Below, piece by piece: positions 11,613 to 22,649 of a stretch of DNA of 64,000 nucleotides. Under the pieces are notes generated by a model. That model was not told the DNA's origin. It made no database searches and saw only the letters and a list, made by a program, of their open reading frames with translations. The DNA is taken from positions 7,626,001-7,690,000 of the forward strand of contig JAJTUQ010000003.1 of assembly GCA_021399445.1 (NCBI GenBank), given 5' to 3'. Within the stretch, counting starts at the first letter, position 1. Every line of letters begins with the position of its first letter. The DNA is from Xylogone sp. PMI_703. Lineage: Eukaryota > Ascomycota > Leotiomycetes. Both the position numbers and the translations under genes were made by a program.

Positions 11613-12400
11613 ATGGCCTCAATTGTTCGACCTGCGATATTGCGGCAGACTTGCCTTGCTGCTGCGTCGAAACGCGCCTTCTCCAACAGAGCTGCGTCTA
11701 GCTTCCCCGCCATCAAGCCGTCTAGTTCGATTCTCTCCAATCCAGCCATTCGGTCCTCATTCTCAAGAGATGTTGCCCGTATAGCTGCTTTCCACACCAG
11801 CAGCAGGAAGTCTATCCTCCCACCTCTTCCTCGTAAGTGGAAGCACCTCATTCTCTGCGTTTAATGGAGTTCAATGCTAACGAGCTTTCCTACAGAGTCC
11901 ATTGAAGGATCTGGTACGTACGATGTTCAGTTATGATCTCATGGGGCAAGCAAACCAATTGCAATTCCGGCTCAATCTCAATCTCAATCTCAATTTCAAT
12001 TTCAATTCCAAACCCGTCCCATGAACTGACAATCCAATCTCATTTAGTCAATGAGGCTGCTCCCATCCCACCAACAAGTCCAACTCACGGCTCCTACCAT
12101 TGGACCTTCGAACGCCTAATCGCTGCCTCCCTCATCCCTCTCACCATCACCCCCTTCGTCTCCGGCTCACTAAACCCAATGACCGATGCGATCCTGTGCA
12201 GCGCCATCCTCATTCACTCTCACATCGGCTTCGAGTCTATGATCATCGACTACCTACCTGAGAAGAGAGTTCTAAAGACTAAGACGGCATTGTGGTGGCT
12301 TTTGAGAGCCGGTACAGTCGCTGTTGGTGTAGGCTTGTATGAGTTTGAGACGAATGACGTTGGTCTTACGGAGGCAATCAAGAGAATCTGGACTGCATAA
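11613..12400 (+). CDS. SDH4: Succinate dehydrogenase membrane anchor subunit D (CybS)
   Basis: The small membrane-anchor subunit of complex II, which helps bind heme b and ubiquinone in the mitochondrial inner membrane. Three exons, 11613..11832, 11896..11913 and 12048..12400, give 196 residues; the middle exon is an 18-bp microexon. The N-terminus is a presequence rich in Arg/Ser/Ala without early acidic residues. The spliced joint PLPQSIEGSVNEAAPIPP leads into HGSYHWTFERLIAASLIPLT, then three hydrophobic helices. The HSHIGFESMIIDYLPEKR motif (about residues 131-148) carries the family's conserved His and the Asp-Tyr pair near the quinone site. Its length is normal. It is convergent with the lipin gene and divergent from MAS1. 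Confidence 0.95.
11968..12008 (+). repeat. Hexamer repeat in SDH4 intron 2
   Basis: A run of TCAATC/TCAATT hexamers (ctcaatctcaatctcaat and onward) lies inside the second intron, just upstream of its branch and acceptor region. It looks like a simple polymorphic microsatellite. Confidence 0.8.
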
Positions 12401-13244
12401 GAGCTTCTTTTGTATGCGGGGTCTATGTATAAGTTGGAAGGAATGCCTTGTTAGGTCCGGTATCGATTCTTCTGGAACCTTTGGGGGGAGGTAAAACTGT
12501 AAGAAATTGTTTGGTATAAAAACAATATGAAATGTATCAAAGAATGCCTGCCACGATTTTTGACTTTAATTCAAGCTGGGGGTCTCCGGGCTGTGATATT
12601 CCGAGCAGAGGGATATGGTCTGATACTGATAGAGCCTCTTAATGAGTAGTGAATATCAGCGATGATAATTATGCGTGCATAAGTTTGAACGCAACCTATT
12701 ACTGTCTTATCGTGCTAGAATAAGCTAGCTAATCATCTGGAAAATGAATTCATATTCAATATGGTTCTGGCTGTCCTATGAAGATGGGGCTACATTATCA
12801 TAGTATCGCAGATAATATACCACCAGAACTACAACACATGCAGATTTATGAGAGAAGCATTGAGACTGCACATCACTTGTGCAAAGCAAAGAACTGGTCT
12901 CCAAGCGAAAATATATAGTGATTCACTCCTACGCTATGCTAAAAATACAGTAGCAGAATGCAAATAAAAATCCGAAGAACGCCCAATCCTTGGTATATAC
13001 TAAATGCCTGATTCAAAAACTGAGGAAACAGAAACACCATCCGACGCAAAATGCAAGTGCAACCAGTGGCTCGCTTGAGAAAAACTTACTGCGCGCCTGT
13101 TGAAAAAGAAGCAGCATACCCAAGCAAGAGAAAACAGAAACACCAGTTAATGCAACACAAATCCCAACTCCAATAGAAAGCGCCGAATGTAAGAACGGTC
13201 TATCTCTCTATGCAATGATTATTTTTTCCCGAATACCCCGAACC
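12401..13244. other. Convergent intergenic region SDH4 / lipin
   Basis: About 840 bp of AT-rich sequence between two 3' ends. No conserved frame, RNA gene or repeat was recognised. Confidence 0.5.
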
Positions 13245-15692
13245 TTACTTCTGTTCAAGAGCGAGACCCTTTGTTCCCGAAATAATTTCAGCGTCTAAAT
13301 CCTCCTTGATGGATTCCCCATTTGCATGGCTGCTATCAGATAACTGTGGATGAACATCTCTCAGATCATCTTCGTTATCTAGTTCAGCATCTCCCATATC
13401 ATTATCTTCCGCATCGGAAAGATCGCCATCTTCAATCATGCTATTCATAGGATCATCTTCGTACTCCTCTTCATCATCGCCTTCCTCATCATCGTAATCT
13501 TGAGATGTGGATATCATGCTGTCCCCGAGTCCATGATCATCCATGGAACCACGCGAAATGTAACTATCGGCAAGTTCATCATTAATTTCTTCGTCGTCCT
13601 CATCCTCCCCTTCATCTTCGCTTTCGTTACCCTCTGCATATTTCTCATCACTATCAGAGTCGCTAAATTCATCAATCTCAAGCACCGGTTCGCGCCAGTA
13701 AGTGAAATCAGTGTACTCCTCCCCACCCCCTTTCACAAGTGTATTAACTGGAGGGAAGTAATGGTCTACAACTTCACGCATGTTCACGTAGCTGAGCCTT
13801 AGCTTGTTGAGACTCAAGAGGTCTAATGAGACTTCGGCATTGCTATTGATTGTAAATATGCGGTTGCTTGGAATGCTAACTGAGCGGTAAGATAGAGCAT
13901 CGGTGAGCCTATTTCCAAACCCAGCATAAAATGGTGTTTTATTTGGCCCAAAGAGACTCTTGATGTCACGTAAGCAGGCCATCTTGAATACTTCCGGTTT
14001 ACGGAGGTATATCTCTCTTCTCAGAGCAGCAATAGTTCGATCAGGACTCATGATTGTTGGGCCTTTCGGAAGTCGATAGTTCTCCTGTACAACTCCATTG
14101 AGGTAGGCACGTGTGCTATCTGCCTGGCCTACTGACCGCGACGTCAGATACATGATATTGTAACCATTGTTCACGATATCAGTGTATAATTTGGCCACAC
14201 CGATGTGAGTCCAGTCACGGCCAATCATGTTTAACACGTGGCCCAGGGCATCTGACTTGGTGATTGTACCGTCAATATCGGAGATGACCACCGGGACATC
14301 ATACCGCCAGAGATACATGAATGCCTGGCAAGTTGCTCTGTTCACAGTAAAGCTCATGGGGTTAGGCCCTGGCTTGAGATTGAGTGCTTTCAGCTGATCA
14401 CTAGTGAGTCTGAGGGTCTTGGCATAGTTGCGGTTTGGATCACCAGCAGTTTCGTCGCCCGTAGGCGTCTTCGGTGGTGTCTGGAGGCCAAGATTTGCGC
14501 CTTCGGAGTCAGCGCGGCGGTGGATAGGAGCAAGAGGAGGCGGGATATGATCGCTATCAGATTCGCTGTTGTATCCTGGATCCGAGATGGTATCATTTGT
14601 TATGGCAGGTACGCTCAAGGCTGCTCTGCTGATTGCAGCTTCTTTGGCTTCTTCGCTGCTGTAGATCCACAGGTTCCCGTGCTCATCAGCTCCTATAAGA
14701 GCACCGATGTCATAGTTACCTTCCAATTCCTCAGAGAGAATCTTCCGAGCAATAATCTCGGCGCGTAGGGCGTCCTCCTCACTACTTTTGTAACCGGTCA
14801 TGTCCAGCATTAGATCTCCCGTATCAGTAACCTGGCTGGGTATGTTTGAGGCCGAGAGTCGACTCGAGAGAGTCATCGCACGCTCCAGGGCTTCTTTTGT
14901 AGGAACAGGTGGGGGGCTAGTCGATCTCCGAGTCACATCTTCTATTCTCTCTCCAAGTCGCGGAGTTGGCGTCAGTGAGCGATCACGTCTGTCACGATCT
15001 GATAAATCGCTACCTGTGCGGGTGCGACCTTGAGAAGGTAGAAGCTCATCGCGGGTTTGCCGGCCAGTTCTGGCCATGGAGGACCAGTCTCCGGATATAG
15101 ATCGACCATTAGAATCTGGGGGAGATGTAGACAATGGTGTTAAGGAAGCTATTGTATTGACTGGTCAGCTCTCGCTTTATACATACTATCAAAAGAGAGA
15201 CTCACCAAAGTTATCTGTCTTTCTCAGCTGGGGGCTCGAGTACGATATGCCACGACTACCAGGGCGAGTATTGACGCTCCCGGATCTAGGCTTACCATTC
15301 ACAGGATCCAAGTCGAGAAAGTCGGGTTCGGACAGGTTAGCCACGTTCGCCCTCTCGGCAGGTAAGGAAGGACTGGCAGCTGGAGAAACCAGAGGCGAGG
15401 TCTGCATATACTGAGGGATACTATCGCTAGTCTCGAAGACGAAGAAGGCCTCGCCGCCTTCACCCAGTTTCATAGAATAATCCTGCTTGATGCCGTTGAC
15501 ACGGAATTCCACCTTCTTCTCGTATGGACGAAGCAGAGAGAACTTGCCAAAGCGAACATGGAAGGGCGAGCAAGCTAGAGAGCCGTCTTCCTGCTCAACG
15601 ACGATAACATCAATGGCACCACTGAGGGTGGCGGGGTTTATGGAGTTCCATGTCTTGGAGACAGAGCCGCTGATGCTACGAACGTACTGCAT
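13245..15692 (-). CDS. PAH1: Lipin-type phosphatidate phosphatase
   Basis: A Mg2+-dependent phosphatidate phosphatase that makes diacylglycerol for triacylglycerol and phospholipid synthesis. It moves between the cytosol and the nuclear/ER membrane. Two exons (15692..15206 and 15148..13245) give 796 residues. The N-LIP domain opens with an amphipathic start (MQYVRSISGSVSKTWNSI), then IDVIVVEQEDGSLACSPFHVRFGK. The C-terminal HAD domain has the catalytic DxDxT as SDIDGTITKSD (DIDGT about 453-457), followed by NGYNIMYLTSRSVGQAD and the KPEVFKMACLRDI block. The tail from about residue 640 is strongly acidic, as in fungal PAH1. In yeast the family is activated by the Nem1-Spo7 phosphatase. The long Ser-rich linker is a likely phosphoregulatory region. 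Confidence 0.96.
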
Positions 15693-16073
15693 GGCCGGGA
15701 GCGAGGTCGCTGTGAACCTCCGTGGGAATTGGAGAGGGAGAGGAAAGTGCCGGTGAAGGCGAAGTTGAAGACGAGGTTGAGATTTGAGGCCGGCGGAGGC
15801 AGTAGTTTTTGTTGTGTCTTGGGGGGTTCAAGTAGTAGTCTCAACGGTTCGTCCAGTCTGCGGCGCAGATCGTTGGTCCTGTGTCCCGCCTGACTGTAGT
15901 AGTGGAGGGCAACCCGTGACTGCTGGAGGGCGAGCCGCTAGGGCAGAAGATCGGTGGGCAGCTGGGAGAATTCCAGGTGCCCGGCTGACAGCGAGAATCA
16001 GGATGTACTTGTCGGTTTTGGTTCTAGGTGAGAAGGCTGACACAGCAAGCTCGAGCAAGCTGGGTTGAACCGC

Positions 16074-16164
16074 AAGAGAGGTGAAGGGGAGAAGAGAGAG
16101 AAGCGGAAAGGGAGAGAAGAGGAAGAAGAAGAGTAAGAAAGGGAAAGGAGACGAAAGGAGAGAG
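16074..16164 (+). promoter_or_regulatory. Purine-rich tract (CT-rich on the lipin sense strand)
   Basis: About 90 bp of almost pure A/G on the + strand, so a polypyrimidine run in the direction of lipin transcription. Such CT-rich tracts often lie just upstream of transcription starts in filamentous fungi. It lies about 400 bp upstream of the lipin ATG. Confidence 0.45.
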
Positions 16165-16581
16165 CCGATGGTGAGGAATAAATCGTACACAACTTGTACA
16201 CAGACAATTCCAAAGTATAGAGACGAGGCCGAACAGGTGAATTGAGTCCAAGGACTTTGTTGAGGGCAACGGGAGAAGGTTGACGTAAGAGCGAGGTGTT
16301 GGGGGAAATGTAGCGCGGACGACGGTCACTTGCTGCAGCCACGGGGAATTAGTTATTGGACTGGCCACATCGACCGCACAAATCGGGCCAAGTGAGGGCT
16401 GGGGCTGATGGCTGCTGCAGCTACCGAGGCCCCTGGAGGCGTGCTCCACTGCAGGCACTTTCCGGCGTTGCAGTTGCAGTTGCAGGTGCTGAGCCGAGGA
16501 AGCAGCCTCGAGGCAACAAAGGGCAGCAGACAGACCCACCGGTCGCCGTCTGCTGCTTCTTTGGGGGCTTCTGGTGCTGGG

Positions 16582-16609
16582 GCTGGAACCACTGGAACCA
16601 CTGGAACGG
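16582..16609 (+). repeat. 9-bp tandem repeat
   Basis: Three consecutive copies of a CTGGAACCA unit, the last slightly changed, in the GC-rich intergenic zone. No function is evident. Confidence 0.75.
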
Positions 16610-18480
16610 CCATCATGATGCACAGGAGAAGCGGCATGCTGCACTGTATCTGCATCTCTCACGGTCAGCCTTCCTGCAGCTTGGGAGCTCTTCAGTACGG
16701 TACCAGTCCCATAGAACAGTATACGCAGTATACACAGTACACGCTACAGCAGTACATGTTTCACTCAGCGGGCTCTACTGTAATTAGCAGACTCGGCGAT
16801 GGATGATTGCGGCTGCTACTGAATCTGTCTCATGGTCATAAATCTTAATATTAAAGCTGTGACGGCTTCGGCCTGACTCTCCACATTATTCAATACTGTA
16901 CAGTACTATCGATATCCGTGCAAAAGCTGTCAATTATGGCTTTGACGTGCTGCCACTATTCCACAGGAACAATCTGAGAACAATCTTCCATCCCGCAGAC
17001 ATCCTGCATCGTGCTGCGCGCACCATGCCACTGCACCTTTTTGCAGTCTTCACTTTATGCTTCCTTTCTCTCCTGCTGTGCGATGCAACGACCGCAGTTG
17101 GAGTACAGTACTTGCAGGCCAAAACCGGGCAGTCGCTCCAGTCAGGGCATGTGAAATGGCCCGTGGCAGCTCGAAGGGAGCCTGCACGTGCTGGAAGGTT
17201 ACATTTTCTCCGTCATCCACCCCGTCATCCTTTCCCAATTCACCCCCGTTCCAACCCCATTTACGGGCTTGCTGCCGACCCCAGGCTACCTCTTTCGTGT
17301 TCATTGGCGTCACTGTCGGCCTCCTAGGCTCTAACCGGCGCCGAAGGTCAACCGTTGGCTTCCTCACTGCATCTTCCCACGCTCCCTGCTCCAGCGTTCT
17401 CTCCAGCGCCCCTCCTTGATCTGCTCTCTTCGATTCCCTCGGGGATTTGCTGCCCCTCTTTCCTCTTTCTACTACCGTCCCCCAGTCTCGCGAGTTTCCA
17501 TCTCCTCAAAACAGACGCTGTAAGAAATGCGAGCTGACGTTACTATTCGGTCACAGCATTTTCTATAGAGTGCATGTTGTCATTGAAGCATCAATTGCTC
17601 TCCTTGCTTGCCTTCCGTTCGTCTCTGACGTGATTGATTGAGTGTATGGACAGTGTTACACGATGCGCAGCTTGTGGCAGACGGGCATCGCAAACTCGCA
17701 TGTCGCGACTCTATGGAACCATGGAGAGCAAGCATAACGGGCATACCGTGTACCGGCATATTACTCCTTCCTTCGTAGCAGCACTCAATGGAGGCATGCT
17801 TCAATTGCATTCTGCGATATGCATATTGACTGGCATATCCACCGCTATCATCCAGAACTCATGGAGCGGCATGCAAAGACCCTTAAAAAATTGACTGGGG
17901 GTTCTCTTCTTATTGACATTCACTACCAATTACCAATGGCTCGGGCGGCACATGGAAGACTGATACCGTACGAGAGGCAGAGTGCATCGAAGAGATAGGA
18001 CCATAGGACCAAGTTGGGTTATAGCGGCATACATATCCTAAGTGCCGTCTGCAGTCATGCGCCCAGTCCATCATGCTCCATTGGAGCAGCGAGATCTTTT
18101 TGTTGGGATCGAGGCAAACACCACTTCTCGGAAGCAACATTCAACCATCAGGTACGGGAGAGGAGAAATTTTCATTTGTAACAACTCGCCCTTTGCTTTT
18201 AAACATAGTGCTCGTAAGATTTTGTGCTTTTGGCCGCGTCCTGCGGAATCGTATTAACGGGCTAGGCTCCAACTTGTATACTGCTCAAAGGTAAGATCGG
18301 GTTAAAGTTACTTCCAAGTTCCAATCAAGAAACTCCAGAATAGAGTCCAATGGTAAAATCGAAATGTATTATCTATGAGGAGCTACCATCAGTTGCGGAG
18401 AGTTTAATTGTGTAAACAAGAAACCACCTACCCGGACAATAAAATCTGATTAATCGCCTCTTGCTATCTGCTCAACAAGA

Positions 18481-18948
18481 ATGGCAAACGAGACCCTCCT
18501 GTCATCAGCCTGGAAAATCATCCCACAATTCCCTTCCGCCTCAATCACCCGCACCGTGGATTTCTACAGCTCAAAACTGCACTTCACCTGTGAGCAGCCG
18601 CGCACCACTTACTCAAGCGGTGCAGCATCCGAAGAAGAGCTGGAGCCCACCTTCTGCTCTGTGCATATCGGATCGAAATCCCAGGCGAATATCTACTTCA
18701 TTAAAGCGCCGGCATCTGCATCTCCATCTCCATCTGTATCTACCGCTGCAGCTTCAAATGCGATGGTTGCATTGGGCACACAGCAATTGGACGAGTATTA
18801 TGCCGTACTCTGTGAAGAGGGCCAGGTCAGCATTGTTGAGCCCATAGGGGACAAGCCGTGGGGGTATCGACAATTTACCATCGCCGATCCTGATGGGAAT
18901 CGGTTGACTTTCTTTAGGTTCCTAGAGGGGACGAATGGAGAGTCCTAG
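18481..18948 (+). CDS. Small glyoxalase/VOC-fold protein
   Basis: A 155-residue, intronless protein of the vicinal oxygen chelate superfamily (glyoxalase I / bleomycin-resistance / dioxygenase fold). The first half has the typical FPSASITRTVDFYSSKLHF pattern (about residues 18-36). The second half has VSIVEPIGDKPWGYRQFTIA followed by DPDGNRLTFF (about 119-147), the hallmark C-terminal strand of the fold. The halves are joined by a low-complexity Ala/Ser/Pro insertion (about residues 77-98) encoded by CATCTC-like repeats. Such small fungal proteins often resemble antibiotic-binding or lactoylglutathione lyase-like members. The metal ligands and substrate cannot be assigned. It stands alone between two long non-coding stretches. 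Confidence 0.85.
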   Translation: MANETLLSSAWKIIPQFPSASITRTVDFYSSKLHFTCEQPRTTYSSGAASEEELEPTFCSVHIGSKSQANIYFIKAPASASPSPSVSTAAASNAMVALGTQQLDEYYAVLCEEGQVSIVEPIGDKPWGYRQFTIADPDGNRLTFFRFLEGTNGES

Positions 18949-21900
18949 CTGGGCAACTGATAGGTTTGCATTGCAAGTTAATCAAACACAGCTTATTGAC
19001 TTGACTACAGGTGCATCTCAAATGAATGTGTCAATAATCAATAAATCACTACCTCTACATGTGCATATTATATACCGCATATCTTAAGATCTCTCTTCCT
19101 ATTTTGAGTTACAGCAAAGCAGGGTAATTGATACATCGGATTTACTACAGAACGATACCGGAAAGTAAGCCGGACACACAAGCTATCAACAAGTTTGACT
19201 GCTGGAAGAGTGTGTATAATTACACCACATTTTCACTTGAGATACTAAGAAGCAGCTTGGTCCTTGGAAGCCGTTTTATCTTCCTTGATATCGAAGAATA
19301 AGCACCCAGCCACCATCCCAACCTCATAATAATCAGCTCCACACCAAAATGATTCGTTTTCCTAACTCGGTATTCATTGAATGATTCCAAATCTCTAGCA
19401 ACGACAACGGACTGAATGAGTTGTTCTTAATTAGAGCTGTGAAATTCGCAGCCTATCCCACAAGCCATCCCTTCAAAATCTCATACAATCTAGATTCCTG
19501 GATCTGCGTGTGCGAGAGAGACTTTATTTGTTCTTACTATAAGCGTGCTTTTTACCACAGCTGTTGCACAACAGTTTGTCCACTGCAGTGCTCATTATTG
19601 GAGATGGCTCGGTGGTATCCTATCCTAGCCCAACCCTTGGAAAGGATTGTTGTTAACCACACACACTGTAGCTTTTGTGGCGTAGTCTAAGACTTCCGCA
19701 ACTCCAGGGCTCTCCACCTATCCCTTCCGATAAGCGCACATGTGGAGTTGTTGTCAAGATTTAACTGGTGTGTTGGCGTTATGCAGCAGCGCGTATAAAA
19801 CGAATATCCCTGCATGTGGATCGTTATCTTTTTTCTCCGGCTGATAATTACACATTCAATGAGAGGTAATTTTGATGATAGGGGTGCAACGCGGATGGTA
19901 GCATTGATCTAGACCTTAATTCTGTCATATTTCACAAACGGAGTGGTGACAGGTCAGTTAGCCAGCAATAAATACACCCAACACTCTCTTTGCCAGCTAG
20001 GGACGGACGCATAAGTGGAGTTCAACTTTGGGTTTCCGAATCAGTCCACCATCTCTCCACGAAAGTAGTTAGATATTCTACCATACAAATTTTTAGATTA
20101 AGGATAGATTGAGTTACTGAAGTGTTAGATATCAAGAGGGGTGGGAAATGTTGAATATAGGCGTTCGGTTTGTATTTCGTATACTATAACCACTAGAAAG
20201 TGTGTGTGACCAAGCAACCTCAGATGCAAATCTGTCTTCTTGTAGGATGCAGCATATCAGGTTTGCTAAGTGACACAAATCGTAGACTATGAGATACTAA
20301 ATTTGTCTCAAATCTCGAAACTAAAAGTCCTTATACTCAGCCACTGCCCTCAACATCTAACGCAAGATCGCAGAGCCAGTCCATTACTTATCAGAGAAAT
20401 GTTGAAATATTGGGAGTTGCAATCCAACTATTATTGAAAGCTTCCCACTACGTAGTAAATGACTCGAGACTGTCATACTGCACTGTATACTCCTCACCAC
20501 AGCATCCCTTGCTTCCGCGGGGCCTGTTCGCACATCCATACCAGAATGAGAAGAGATCCCAATCTAATAACGTTACGAAGACTTCCTATATGTCGAGGCA
20601 TATATAGTATTATAGACTATATGTTTTCCATAACTGCAAGCAATCAAACCTGGAGGTTTTCACGTATATATGAGTAGTCCGTCACTCTCATTAGCTCTTC
20701 TTGCATTAACCATGATATCAAGTTGGATGTCTTTGAGTACAACGCCCGGCGTACTTTCTTGGAGCAGTTACCATTTCCAAGGAGATCGGTAAGGGGGCTC
20801 GCTGTTAGTTTTTATAGTGATCAAAGTGATAATTAAAAGTCCTTGGCATGTAGGTTTGAATTTGGCGGGGCTTAAACGGGCTGAGGCGGGGCATAATGCT
20901 GTACCGGTAGCTCCTCGCCAAGTCCGTGCGGAAACCCCTGCCAGTATGCAAAGCGGGGACTAGATCAACCTTAATATCATATCACGTCGATTGTTCTACT
21001 ATTCGCCGTTAAGTATTGTGATTGAGCTAAGATCAATCTACAAGCTGTTATATACATTTCAAGTACTTTAATATAAAATTTAAACTAGCTACTGAGCGGC
21101 GGTCTTCAATTTATCATTGCACTTCCAAAGTTTCGTTTTCCCCTGCGAATATCTTAATGCTCCCGCGCAGTGTTACAGTATTTCTTCACTCCTCAACAAT
21201 TTTAACTCGCCCTCGCGTCTATCAGTAGCGCTCCAAATTCCATTAAGGCCATTTACTAATAAACATTGGCTCAGTCTTTTGAAGGTGGCGCAGAAGAGAG
21301 AGTTAGTTATGCAGCTACGCCTCTTCTATACTTGCTAAGAAATGATTTTGTTAACTTGGGAGCTAGGTTGAAAGCGGTGTTGATGAAAGAGACGTGTATT
21401 GATAAGGTCATGGGAGCTTTGATATTTTCGCGATTCGGAGACATACACGCCCGTGACAGACTCCACCAATAGTGAGCAGCGGCAAATATACATGGAATGT
21501 GCAGGCTTACTGGTAAATATGTTGGTAATAACACTGTGGTGAATCTTGTAAATAGGAGAGCCATCTTGGATATTCAGTCGGGGCGAGCGACTATAATGAG
21601 TGATGACCTTCAAGGCGTTACCTGCAATACAGAAGGATCCATCTTCGCAACGATCACGACCGGGGACATATCGTTACATTCAAGGCTCGTTCTATATCCA
21701 GTTTGTAGTCTGAAAGTTTGAACAGCCGACCATCGTCTCTTACTGAGATCCTTCGTTGACCACGCCAAGACACACGGATGCTGATGCAGCATTGCTACTT
21801 AAAGCCAGCCTTGACGGAGGACAACAAAATGTATGCATTACCAAACTATGTGCTATGTGCTCCTTCTCATGAGGAATTTTCTCCATCAAGCCGGCAAATA

Positions 21901-22649
21901 AATAGGAAAAGAAAGGCATAAGAAGCTGAAGCTGAGTCTGACAATGTTTCTATAGTCCAAAATGTTGAGGAACCTCTCTTCAAGCGCTTACTTTAGGCTT
22001 TGTCCACAACGCGCGAATGGGCTCTCACGAGTGTGTTTAAAAACACATGACAACTGGAGACGTTTGATACTTATATGGTATTGTATTACCAGCCTCTGTG
22101 TAATTCCCTAATTTTATGTTTGCGACTACTTACCATAGTGGTTTTCAGTGTTGAAAGATAGGTAGACACTAAAATATACCTTCACTATTACATCGTGCTC
22201 AATAGAAGACTTAATAAAGCGTCTCTGCTGTTGCAAGCTATGCTTATCCAGCTTCAGCCTTGAAATAGTGACCACCCTTTTCACTTCCGTACGGAGTAAG
22301 ATCGCGTACGGGTACTTCACATCCCCACCCTGCCGCGTCCGCTCACTAGAAAATGTGATAACCTTATCGGTAAGGCTCTTACGCGACGCTAAAAATCAAC
22401 GATCGTTGTGGCCCAACTTAAGCCTAAAATAGTTAGTGGAAAGCCTCTTCAACTGCCGTTGTGGCAGAAGTTGATTGCGATAACAGCGACATTTGACCTT
22501 TGGTCTTTGATGGTGTCGAAGTCGTAACATTACATCTCTATAAGAGTTGACCTCCTGGATTCTGTTCCTGGTCGCTCTCCATTGAGTTCAGCCCATTCGA
22601 ATCATCTCGCTCAGTGCTTAAAGAGCAGACCCCACATACAGCTCTCTGC
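18949..22649. other. AT-rich gene-poor region
   Basis: About 3.7 kb without a supported gene. Frames are all under about 95 codons, without recognisable motifs, on both strands. No transposon domain, terminal repeat or tRNA was seen. The last few hundred bases form the promoter of the fibronectin-III gene. Confidence 0.55.

Larger units (their letters stand above)
15693..18480. other. Long intergenic region upstream of lipin and of the VOC gene
   Basis: About 2.8 kb with many overlapping short frames on both strands but no conserved domain. The lipin-proximal part has a purine tract on the + strand (pyrimidine on the lipin sense strand), typical of strong fungal promoters. About 16.3-17.5 kb is GC-rich with short direct repeats and CAGTAC/GTATAC motifs. 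I read it as promoter and leader sequence, possibly with unannotated non-coding RNA. Confidence 0.5.

Noticed and set aside
16024..16806. Several overlapping frames of 100-212 codons on both strands
   Set aside because: They mutually overlap, are low-complexity (Ser/Leu/Pro or Gly/Ala/Thr) and come from the purine tract and GC-rich repeats.
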